64,000 nt of DNA from an uncultured Marinilabiliaceae bacterium (GTDB taxonomy: Bacteria > Bacteroidota > Bacteroidia > Bacteroidales > Marinilabiliaceae). The notes under the pieces were generated by a model. It was given only the letters and a program-made list of their open reading frames with translations. It made no database searches and was not told where the DNA came from. The stretch's first letter is position 1; each line of letters starts with the position of its first letter. Both the position numbers and the translations under genes were made by a program. Of this stretch, positions 56,985 through 64,000 are shown one piece after another. Where the stretch lies: NCBI GenBank assembly GCA_937920475.1, contig CALEUX010000009.1, positions 1-64,000 of the forward strand. The letters are read 5' to 3'.

Positions 56985-57371
56985 ATGAATGAACTATCTT
57001 TACTCCTTGTTGAGGATAATATTTTAAATCAGAAGCTTATATTTTTAAACCTGGTAAAACATGGTTTTAAAATTGATGTTGCCAATAATGGATTGGAAGC
57101 GGTTGAAAAGTTTAAAGAAAGGAAATATAATCTGATACTTATGGATTTAATGATGCCTGTAATGGATGGTTTAGAAGCAACTAAGCACATCAGGCATATT
57201 GAATTAATTAATGGAGGTCATACACCAATTGTTGGGCTTACAGCCAATACGTATGATGCTGATAGGGAAAAGTGTTTGGCAAGCGGAATGGATGAATTTA
57301 TGACAAAGCCTTTTGACATAGAAATTTTCCAGGAAATAATTAAAGAGCTTGGCATTGAAATAAACAGTTAA
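56985..57371 (+). CDS. Single-domain response regulator
   Basis: A 128-residue receiver domain with VEDN (Glu/Asp pair near 10-11), phospho-Asp54 in LMDLMMPVMDG, Thr near 85 in VGLTANTY and Lys in TKPF. The MDLMMPVMDGLEA...LTANT pattern is that of receivers fed by hybrid histidine kinases through phosphorelay, unlike the CheY at 23139. No kinase is nearby. It ends 13 bases before ruvB. Confidence 0.93.
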   Translation: MNELSLLLVEDNILNQKLIFLNLVKHGFKIDVANNGLEAVEKFKERKYNLILMDLMMPVMDGLEATKHIRHIELINGGHTPIVGLTANTYDADREKCLASGMDEFMTKPFDIEIFQEIIKELGIEINS

Positions 57372-57384
57372 TGCCTCATATTGA

Positions 57385-58404
57385 ATGAGTATTGATATTA
57401 GGAAGCTTGAAAACAGCATAAATGCTGATAAAGAAATTGAACAAAAATTACGCCCATTAACTTTTAAAGATTTTAAAGGTCAATATAAGATTGTTGAGAA
57501 TCTGGAAGTTTTTGTTAAAGCTGCTTTAATGCGGGGTGAGGCACTCGACCATGTTTTACTTCACGGACCTCCCGGATTAGGTAAAACTACCCTTTCCAAT
57601 ATTTTAGCCAACGAATTAAATGTAGGATTTAAAGTTACAAGTGGACCTGTTTTAGACAAACCTGGCGATTTAGCAGGTATTTTAACCAGTTTGGATGATA
57701 ATGATGTTTTATTTATTGACGAAATACATCGTTTAAGTCCTGTTGTTGAAGAGTATTTATACTCGGCCATGGAAGATTTTAAAATCGACATTGTAATTGA
57801 TAAAGGTCCGGGTGCAAAATCAATTCAAATAGATCTTAATCCATTTACTTTAATTGGTGCTACCACACGTAGTGGTTTATTAACCAGTCCATTACGTGCA
57901 CGGTTTGGTATAAATTGTCATTTGGAATATTACGATACCGATATTTTAAGTGGTATTATAGCGCGTTCATCACGAATTTTAAATGTTGATATTGTTGATA
58001 ATGCAGCTATAGAAATTGCGCGACGTAGCCGAGGTACACCACGTATTGCCAATGCTTTATTACGAAGAGTTCGCGATTTTGCCATGGTTAAAGGTGAAGG
58101 ATTTATTGACCTTGACATTACAAAGTATTCATTAAAAGCATTGAATATTGATGAATATGGGCTCGATGAAATGGACCATAAAATTTTATTAACGCTTATG
58201 GATAAGTTTCAGGGTGGACCTGTTGGTTTAAATACTATTTCTACTGCAATTGGAGAAGATTCGGGTACTATTGAAGAGGTTTATGAACCCTTTTTAATAA
58301 AGGAAGGGTTTTTAAAACGTACACCGCGTGGCCGCGTGGTTACTGCATTGGCTTATAATCATTTTGGGAGAAATTCCGGAACTGTTCAAAATTCCTTGTT
58401 TTAA
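57385..58404 (+). CDS. ruvB: Holliday junction branch migration helicase RuvB
   Basis: 339 residues. The Walker A motif lies in [13 protein letters not shown], Walker B in FIDEIHR, sensor 1 in [18 protein letters not shown], and the C-terminal winged helix ends [13 protein letters not shown]. RuvB drives branch migration with RuvA as AAA+ hexamers. ruvA and ruvC are not in the window. Both flanking genes lie within 15 bases, so it is inside an operon. Confidence 0.98.
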   Translation: MSIDIRKLENSINADKEIEQKLRPLTFKDFKGQYKIVENLEVFVKAALMRGEALDHVLLHGPPGLGKTTLSNILANELNVGFKVTSGPVLDKPGDLAGILTSLDDNDVLFIDEIHRLSPVVEEYLYSAMEDFKIDIVIDKGPGAKSIQIDLNPFTLIGATTRSGLLTSPLRARFGINCHLEYYDTDILSGIIARSSRILNVDIVDNAAIEIARRSRGTPRIANALLRRVRDFAMVKGEGFIDLDITKYSLKALNIDEYGLDEMDHKILLTLMDKFQGGPVGLNTISTAIGEDSGTIEEVYEPFLIKEGFLKRTPRGRVVTALAYNHFGRNSGTVQNSLF

Positions 58405-58408
58405 ATTT

Positions 58409-59890
58409 ATGAGTGGAAGTTTAAAAGGTCTTGCCGGTGAAACCATCATATACGGTGCCACTACTATGTTAGGCCGGTTTTTGAACTGGCTATTAATGCC
58501 ATTTTATATAAGAACTATTTTACCAGATGAATATGGTGTTGTAGTTAACATTTATGGTATAATATCAATATTACTAGTGGTTTTTACTTATGGTTTGGAA
58601 ACGGGTTTTTTTAGGTTTGCCCGAAAAGGAAAACAGGAAAATGTTTATAAAACCTCTTTAGTAATGATTGGAAGCACAAGTTTGTTGTTAATTGTGCTTA
58701 CTTTTTTTACGGCCGGTAGTTTAAGCGATTTTTTCTATGATGGAAAATACAGCAATACTTTAATTTTAGTAAGTATAATTGTTGCGTTTGATAGTTTTTT
58801 AGCCATTCCATTTGCCAATTTAAGGTTACAGAACAAAGCTCTTCGTTTTGGAATAATTAAAATAACCAATATCTTACTGAATATTGGATTTAATTTGCTC
58901 TTTTTATTAGTTATTCCATTTTTAATTCGTAATAATATAATTAGTATTTACTGGCAAGATGTTTATAACAAAGGTAATGGCGTATTTTATATTATTCTTA
59001 GCAATGTTTTAAGCAGTGTTTTAATTGTACTTTTCTTCGTTAACGAATTTAGGAAATTAAAAGGCAGCTACAATTATTCTTTATTGGTTAGCTTGTTTAA
59101 ATATTCGTGGCCTGTTTTGGTTGTGGGTATAACAGGTATGGTTATTCAAAACAGTGATAAAATACTAATGCCTAAATTATTAGGTGAGAATGGATTTAAG
59201 GAATTAGGGGTTTATGGAGCTAATTTTAAGATTGGTGTTTTAATGAGTTTGTTTACTCAATCGTTTCGTTTTGCTTTCGAACCTTTTTTCTTTAAAATTC
59301 AAGAAAAAGGAAAAGAATCCTATGCCAAGGTAATGGAATATTTTCTGTTTTTTGGAGGTTTTATTTTCCTTGGAGTTATGCTTTTTATTGATATAATAAA
59401 CCTGCTTTTAACCAAAGAGTATTTGTATGGAAATATCATTATTCCTTATGTATTGTTAGGACAATTGTTTTATGGCATATATTTTAATTTATCGCTTTGG
59501 TATAAATTATCAGATAAAACCATTTATGGAGCGATTTTTGGAATTATGGGAACTGTTATAACGGTATTGTTGAATTTTATATTAATTCCTGAATATGGAA
59601 TTATTGGTGGTGCTTTAGCAATAATGGCCGGTTATGGAACTATGATGGTTGTTTCTTTTTTTGTTGGTCAAAAATATTACCGGGTACCTTATTCATTAAA
59701 ACAATTGGCTTTTATAACCATCGGTATTGTTTTAGTTTTTGTTGTTGATAAAATGGTTTATTTTGATAATCTGATATATAGATTTACTTTTAAAGGAGTT
59801 ATATTTGCTTCCTTTATAGTTTATTTTCTTATCATTAATGGTAATTTTAATTTTTTAAAAGGGAGAACATGGTTGAAATTAAAGTTATAA
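58409..59890 (+). CDS. Polysaccharide flippase (MATE/MVF superfamily)
   Basis: 493 residues from the ATG at 58409, four bases after the ruvB stop; a longer frame begins inside ruvB and is unlikely. About 14 membrane helices and no large soluble part. [22 protein letters not shown], in part, matches the Wzx/Polysacc_synt entry. Members flip lipid-linked sugars, including lipid II in the MurJ branch. The substrate is not known. The reading frame overlaps dut by 22 bases. Confidence 0.9.
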   Translation: MSGSLKGLAGETIIYGATTMLGRFLNWLLMPFYIRTILPDEYGVVVNIYGIISILLVVFTYGLETGFFRFARKGKQENVYKTSLVMIGSTSLLLIVLTFFTAGSLSDFFYDGKYSNTLILVSIIVAFDSFLAIPFANLRLQNKALRFGIIKITNILLNIGFNLLFLLVIPFLIRNNIISIYWQDVYNKGNGVFYIILSNVLSSVLIVLFFVNEFRKLKGSYNYSLLVSLFKYSWPVLVVGITGMVIQNSDKILMPKLLGENGFKELGVYGANFKIGVLMSLFTQSFRFAFEPFFFKIQEKGKESYAKVMEYFLFFGGFIFLGVMLFIDIINLLLTKEYLYGNIIIPYVLLGQLFYGIYFNLSLWYKLSDKTIYGAIFGIMGTVITVLLNFILIPEYGIIGGALAIMAGYGTMMVVSFFVGQKYYRVPYSLKQLAFITIGIVLVFVVDKMVYFDNLIYRFTFKGVIFASFIVYFLIINGNFNFLKGRTWLKLKL

Positions 59891-60306
59891 ATAAAAGCAA
59901 TAATATTTTACCCCAATTTAGTACTGAACATTCGGCCGGAGTTGATTTACGTGCATTTTTAAATGAGCGCATAGTTATAAAACCTTTGCAACGTGTTTTA
60001 GTGCCTACTGGTTTATTTATTGAAATACCTCATGGATACGAAGCCCAAATAAGGCCTCGTAGCGGGTTGGCCATTAATCACGGTATTTCTGTTTTAAATT
60101 CACCAGGAACCATCGATGCTGACTATCGCGGTGAGGTAAAAGTTATTTTAATTAATCTTTCTGATACCGATTTTGTTATAGAAGATGGGGACAGAATTTG
60201 TCAGATGGTTATAAATAAGTACGAACGATTTGAATGGAGTTTAGTTGAAAAACTATCTGAAACTGAACGTGGTGCTGGTGGTTTTGGTCATACCGGTAAG
60301 TTGTAA
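59869..60306 (+). CDS. dut: dUTP diphosphatase
   Basis: 145 residues with all five trimeric dUTPase motifs: [32 protein letters not shown] and the C-terminal [11 protein letters not shown]. It removes dUTP and makes dUMP for dTMP synthesis. The start lies inside the end of the flippase gene. In Bacteroidota this gene commonly sits before the TPR, DUF4292 and EnvC-like genes, as here. Confidence 0.97.
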   Translation: MVEIKVINKSNNILPQFSTEHSAGVDLRAFLNERIVIKPLQRVLVPTGLFIEIPHGYEAQIRPRSGLAINHGISVLNSPGTIDADYRGEVKVILINLSDTDFVIEDGDRICQMVINKYERFEWSLVEKLSETERGAGGFGHTGKL

Positions 60307-60331
60307 GAAGTAAAAATTTTAATTTTTAAGG

Positions 60332-62110
60332 ATGAATAAGAATAGCATATTATATTACATCATTTTCTTAAGTATTGTTATGATTTCTGGTTGTAAGTCA
60401 ACCAAAAATGTAACTTCATTTGAAAACACATTGTATCCCAATGGACGTTTTTTTATAGTTAAACCAGTTGATGAAACAACAACTAAACGGTTTGAATATT
60501 TTTTACTTGAAGCCAGCAGGTTTAAAATGTTGGGTGATTATAACAAAGCTGTTTTATACTATAAAGAAGCTATAGGTGTTGACACAACTTGTGCTACCTG
60601 TTACTTTGAGTTGGCTCAGTTAATATTTCAAAGTGGCGATTCAAAAAATGCTGAATCCCTTGCTTTTAAAGCTGTTCAGTTAGACCCTTCCAACGAATGG
60701 TTTTTATCTTTGCTTTCTAAAGTTTATCACAATAATAAGAAACCAGAATTGGCTCTGGAAGCATCTAAATTTTTAGTAAAGCAAAAACCCACTAACGTTG
60801 AATACATTTATAATCTGGCTCAATTCCAATATTCATTAGGTCAATATAAGGAAGCAATAGAATCACTCAATAAAATAGAGAAATTACTGGGTAAAAACGA
60901 ATTTTTAAGTCTTGAAAAGCATAGTGTCCATATCCAGAATAAAGATTTTAAAAGTGCTGAAAAAGAACTTCATTCATTAGTTAATGCTTTCCCAGCAAAT
61001 CCTGATTATAGAGTTTATTTGGGCGATTTTTTTACTCAGCGGCGTAGATTAAAAGAAGCCTACGAGCAATACAACATCGTTATTAAGGACGATCCTAATA
61101 ATAGTATGGCCTACTTTAGTCTTGCCAATTATTATTTATTAAGCAATGATATTCCAAATTTTAAATCATCTTTACAAAAGGGGTTTGGTAGTTCAGGTGG
61201 AGAATTTGAAGCTAAATTTCAGCGCCTATTGCCTTTTTTAATGAATATGGATGATTCCGAGAATCCACTTACTGACACTGATTTTGAAAGTATATTTCAG
61301 ACTTTTATTGCAACTCACCCACACGAAAGTAAAGTATATTTATTGTATGCCAATTATTTATCTCATAAAGGAAGAACAAATGAAGCGTTACTGGCTTACG
61401 AAAATTCCTTATTGTTAGATGAAAAGCAAGAAGATGTTTGGCAGGATTTTCTATTCCAGTCATTAAACAATCATGAAAAAGATGTTTTTTTAAAACATTG
61501 CCAAAATGGAGTTAAAGCTTTTCCTGAAAACCCCATTATTCACTATTTAACCGGAATTGCTTATTCTTTTAACGACAATAGAAAAGAAGCTATTTTTCAC
61601 CTTAATGAAGTGATTAGATACAGCAAGGACAATGCCAGGTTAGAAGCCCAAACCTATGGCTTTTTAGGTGATTTGTATTATCAGGAAGGAGAGCGTGAGA
61701 AAAGCTTCGAAAACTATCAAAAATCAATTGATTTAGACGATAAACAAGTGGGCATACTTAATAATTATGCTTACTATTTAAGCGTTGAAGAAATTAATTT
61801 AGATAAAGCTGAGCGAATGATATCTAAAGTTATTGAGCTGGAACCACGCAATGCCACTTACCTTGATACCTATGCATGGGTTTTATTTAAACGTGAAAGA
61901 TATTTTGAAGCCCTTTTTATAATTGAACAAGCCATATCTAATGGAGGCGATAAAAATGGAGTGATTCTTGAACATTACGGCGATATTCTTTACAAAAACG
62001 GAAATGTTGAAAAGGCTGTTGAATTTTGGATTAAAGCTTCTGAAACAAACGATGAAAATTTATCTGAGAATTTAAATAGAAAAATTAAAGAACAACGTTA
62101 CATTAAATAA
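60332..62110 (+). CDS. TPR-repeat lipoprotein
   Basis: 592 residues. The signal segment ends in a lipobox (MISGCKS), so it is probably anchored in the outer or inner membrane. At least eight TPR-like helix pairs run through the protein, for example around residues 65-100 (YNKAVLYYKEAI) and 470-500 (KSFENYQKSIDLD). It should be a scaffold for protein complexes. Its position before DUF4292 and a murein-hydrolase activator suggests an envelope or cell-division role. Confidence 0.85.
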   Translation: MNKNSILYYIIFLSIVMISGCKSTKNVTSFENTLYPNGRFFIVKPVDETTTKRFEYFLLEASRFKMLGDYNKAVLYYKEAIGVDTTCATCYFELAQLIFQSGDSKNAESLAFKAVQLDPSNEWFLSLLSKVYHNNKKPELALEASKFLVKQKPTNVEYIYNLAQFQYSLGQYKEAIESLNKIEKLLGKNEFLSLEKHSVHIQNKDFKSAEKELHSLVNAFPANPDYRVYLGDFFTQRRRLKEAYEQYNIVIKDDPNNSMAYFSLANYYLLSNDIPNFKSSLQKGFGSSGGEFEAKFQRLLPFLMNMDDSENPLTDTDFESIFQTFIATHPHESKVYLLYANYLSHKGRTNEALLAYENSLLLDEKQEDVWQDFLFQSLNNHEKDVFLKHCQNGVKAFPENPIIHYLTGIAYSFNDNRKEAIFHLNEVIRYSKDNARLEAQTYGFLGDLYYQEGEREKSFENYQKSIDLDDKQVGILNNYAYYLSVEEINLDKAERMISKVIELEPRNATYLDTYAWVLFKRERYFEALFIIEQAISNGGDKNGVILEHYGDILYKNGNVEKAVEFWIKASETNDENLSENLNRKIKEQRYIK

Positions 62111-62155
62111 TTTGGATGAATCGTACCATAAGAATGAGTTCTCACAAAGGCGACG

Positions 62156-62175
62156 CACTGAGCCCAGTCGAAGTG
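62156..62175. repeat. REP-like imperfect palindrome
   Basis: CACTGAGCCCAGTCGAAGTG lies in the 120-base gap after the TPR gene. It resembles the widespread CACTGAG...TCGAAGTG palindromes found between genes in many bacteria, with outer CACT/AGTG arms. Only one copy was found. Confidence 0.5.
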
Positions 62176-62230
62176 AGTATTACTATTATGGCGAGTTTCC
62201 TCTGGCCGTTAAAAAGCAAATTCTAAACAG

Positions 62231-63067
62231 ATGAATAATTGGTTTAAGGTTCTGATATTTATTTTATTGTTTATCCCTTTTTTATTTAGTTCATGTAAAA
62301 GCAAGGATAAATTGCATCGCTACGAAACCATCAAATCAATTGATGAGGATGTATTGGTAAGTAATATTTTGGTGAATGAACTGAACTATAATTCACTTTA
62401 TTTTAAACGGTTAACAATAGATTTGGATGAGAATGGGAATTTGCGTTCAGTAAAGGCCAGCATGTATATTAAAAGGGATTCTTCTATTATTATTTCTATT
62501 GTACCTTTAATGGGGATTGAGATATTCAGGGTTTCTCTCAATAAAAGCGAAATTAGGGTCATTGATCGTCTGAATCGTAAGGTTATGGTTTCTGATTACA
62601 GAAAATTATCAGAACGTTTTTTTGTTGAAGTGAACTATAATATTATTGAGGGATTATTAACCAATTCACTTTTTTCTTATCCAAACTATAACCCTGAATT
62701 AATAAAAGATTACGCTGCCTATCATCAAGATTCTTTTTATTCACTTCGTTCGTTGAATATGCGTCAATACGAGCGGTTATCAAGACGAAATTCTGATTTA
62801 TTTCTTCATCAAGTTAACATATTACCAGGCATTTATAAAATTAATGAGAACAGAATTGTTAATACATTGAATCAGATGTTGTTTGTTACAGAGTATAAAA
62901 ATTTTAATACACTGGGAAATACACAATTTCCTTATTCTGTTAATATTAATGCAAGACAGGGAAGCAATAACTTTAAACTCAGTTTTACTTTTTCCGATAT
63001 AGAGGTAGATGGTTCAAATTCACTGAATTTCAGAATTCCAGATAAATATGAAATTGTATCTTTCTAA
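62231..63067 (+). CDS. DUF4292-family lipoprotein
   Basis: 278 residues: signal peptide with lipobox (FLFSSCKS), then a beta-rich body. LNYNSLYFKRLTIDLDENG and IISIVPLMGIEIFRVSLNKSEIRVID (both in part) are hallmarks of DUF4292, which resembles the lipoprotein carriers of the LolB/LppX kind. It may bind a lipid or help outer-membrane lipoprotein sorting. It overlaps the next gene by 20 bases, the usual operon pattern. Confidence 0.88.
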   Translation: MNNWFKVLIFILLFIPFLFSSCKSKDKLHRYETIKSIDEDVLVSNILVNELNYNSLYFKRLTIDLDENGNLRSVKASMYIKRDSSIIISIVPLMGIEIFRVSLNKSEIRVIDRLNRKVMVSDYRKLSERFFVEVNYNIIEGLLTNSLFSYPNYNPELIKDYAAYHQDSFYSLRSLNMRQYERLSRRNSDLFLHQVNILPGIYKINENRIVNTLNQMLFVTEYKNFNTLGNTQFPYSVNINARQGSNNFKLSFTFSDIEVDGSNSLNFRIPDKYEIVSF

Positions 63068-64000
63068 ATATTTGATAGTTTTATTTATCTTGTGCCTAAC
63101 GAGTTCTGTTCAATCTCAGAATGTTGATAATTTGCGTTCTGAAAGGGAACTTCTGTTAAAAGAAATTGAATCAACCAATAAATTATTACAATCGAAGCGC
63201 CAGTCACGTGAAGCTACATTTCAACAAATTAACATTTTAAACAAAGAAATCTCTGTAAGGGAGCGTTTAATCGATAACTTCAAAATTGAAATTGAAGCCC
63301 TCGAGAATAGAATCGAAACCAATCAGTTGGTTATTAATCAGCTTGAAAGTGATATAAAATCAAGCAAGGAAGAGTACAGTAAATTGATAAGGGACTCTTA
63401 CCGGCGCCGGAATTCACTTGATGAACTTGTTTTTTTTCTTAGCGCTTCAGGATTTTCGGATTCCTATAATCGTTATCGGTTGGTTAAAGAATACTCTCGA
63501 TATAGAAAGAATCAGGTTCAAAATTTGATTGATAATCAGGTTCGTTTAAAAGCTTATTTGACTGAAGTTCAATCACAAATGGAGCAAAAGGAAAATACCC
63601 TAAAGCATCTGGAAAGGGAATATGGTCAACTAAATAATAATCAGCAGCAAAAGAAACAATTAATTACGGAATTACAAAAAGAGGAAAAGTGGCTATTAAC
63701 CACAATTAAAGATAAAGAAAGGAAAGCTAAAGAACTGGAAAATCGCATAATGGAGATTGTTAGGGCTGCTCGTACATCTACAGCTGCATCGGCCACCGGT
63801 ACTGATTTTAATAAGTTCATGGGAAAGTTAATTTGGCCCGTGAATAAGGGTATTGTGGTAAGCAAGTTCGGCGAACATGAACATCCTGTTCTTAAAAATG
63901 TGTTGGTTAAGAATAATGGAATCGACATTCAAACCATTGGAAGTGAAGATGTTTTAGCTGTTCATCCTGGCGAAGTGAGTCGGATAATTAGCATTCCGGG
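63048..64000 (+). CDS. EnvC-like murein hydrolase activator (cut off by window end)
   Basis: The start at 63048 lies inside the end of the DUF4292 gene. The visible 317 codons encode a signal peptide (MKLYLSKYLIVLFILCLTSS, cleaved near SVQSQ), a long coiled coil (about 25-240, rich in Glu, Lys and Gln) and the beginning of an M23/LytM domain (LIWPVNKGIVVSKFGEHEHP and GIDIQTIG). EnvC-type proteins switch on periplasmic amidases during cell division. The metal-binding residues of the LytM site lie partly beyond the window, so enzyme versus activator cannot be told. Confidence 0.9.
   Translation, partial: MKLYLSKYLIVLFILCLTSSVQSQNVDNLRSERELLLKEIESTNKLLQSKRQSREATFQQINILNKEISVRERLIDNFKIEIEALENRIETNQLVINQLESDIKSSKEEYSKLIRDSYRRRNSLDELVFFLSASGFSDSYNRYRLVKEYSRYRKNQVQNLIDNQVRLKAYLTEVQSQMEQKENTLKHLEREYGQLNNNQQQKKQLITELQKEEKWLLTTIKDKERKAKELENRIMEIVRAARTSTAASATGTDFNKFMGKLIWPVNKGIVVSKFGEHEHPVLKNVLVKNNGIDIQTIGSEDVLAVHPGEVSRIISIP

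Noticed and set aside
58328-58408. Longer N-terminus for the flippase starting inside ruvB
   Set aside because: The extra 27 residues overlap the conserved end of RuvB in another frame, and the ATG at 58409 gives the usual flippase N-terminus.
62111-62230. A tRNA or small RNA gene in the gap after the TPR gene
   Set aside because: No cloverleaf or terminator could be drawn; the only structure is the REP-like palindrome.

Overview
The window looks like chromosomal DNA of a free-living member of the Bacteroidota, probably near the Marinilabiliales/Bacteroidales; I cannot fix a lower rank. The signs are AT-rich DNA, almost no Shine-Dalgarno sites, a few TAnnTTTG-type -7 boxes, an atpD-atpC pair apart from the other ATP synthase genes, a very short epsilon subunit, and family markers of this phylum (DUF4254 beside a heptosyltransferase, DUF4292, Wzi-like protein, DUF2797, SiaB/SiaC). 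No tRNA, rRNA, CRISPR array or prophage was seen.

Layout. 1-6.4 kb: a possible transposase tail, an oxidoreductase, a lipoprotein of the endonuclease/phosphatase fold with an altered active site, DUF2797, a TrhP-like U32 protein and an LTA-synthase-like sulfatase. 6.7-14 kb: a surface-polysaccharide cluster (three GT2 glycosyltransferases, a GT56 enzyme, a Wzi-like outer-membrane protein, a GT9 enzyme, DUF4254). 14.1-19.5 kb: atpC, atpD, a polyprenyl synthase and an RND/MMPL transporter. 20-30.3 kb: a YfiR-like protein, then a tight chemosensory operon MCP-STAS-CheY-Hpt-CheA-CheW-CheW-CheR-kinase-like-CheD-CheB. 30.8-44 kb: a second co-directional operon with a GAF/PAS protein, two CheR-type proteins (one degenerate), a receiver-less CheB, a GAF protein, a GAF/PAS/SpoIIE phosphatase, SiaB, SiaC, a TerB-like/ABCG-type transporter and a lipoprotein. 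44.2-55.1 kb: mainly minus-strand housekeeping genes (DUF3999/DUF2339, CDF transporter, rhodanese, hemW, Rrf2, LutB-like, rpiB). 55.6-64 kb: an all-plus-strand block (nadA, response regulator, ruvB, flippase, dut, TPR lipoprotein, DUF4292, EnvC-like).

Two larger patterns stand out. First, the 30.8-43.4 kb operon joins CheR/CheB-type receptor-modification enzymes to a SpoIIE/SiaB/SiaC phosphorylation switch and a large ABC transporter, with no diguanylate cyclase in sight. This is my best candidate for an undescribed signalling system. Second, a perfect 16-bp parS site (52234), a divergent AT-rich gap with DnaA-box-like sequences (55090-55597), and an apparent switch from C-rich to G-rich top strand near 55 kb suggest that the replication origin lies here.

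Smaller sequence elements include three copies of a roughly 180-250 bp inverted-ended repeat, a nested inverted repeat between convergent genes at 44 kb, and a GC-rich group of three hairpins at 8.7 kb.
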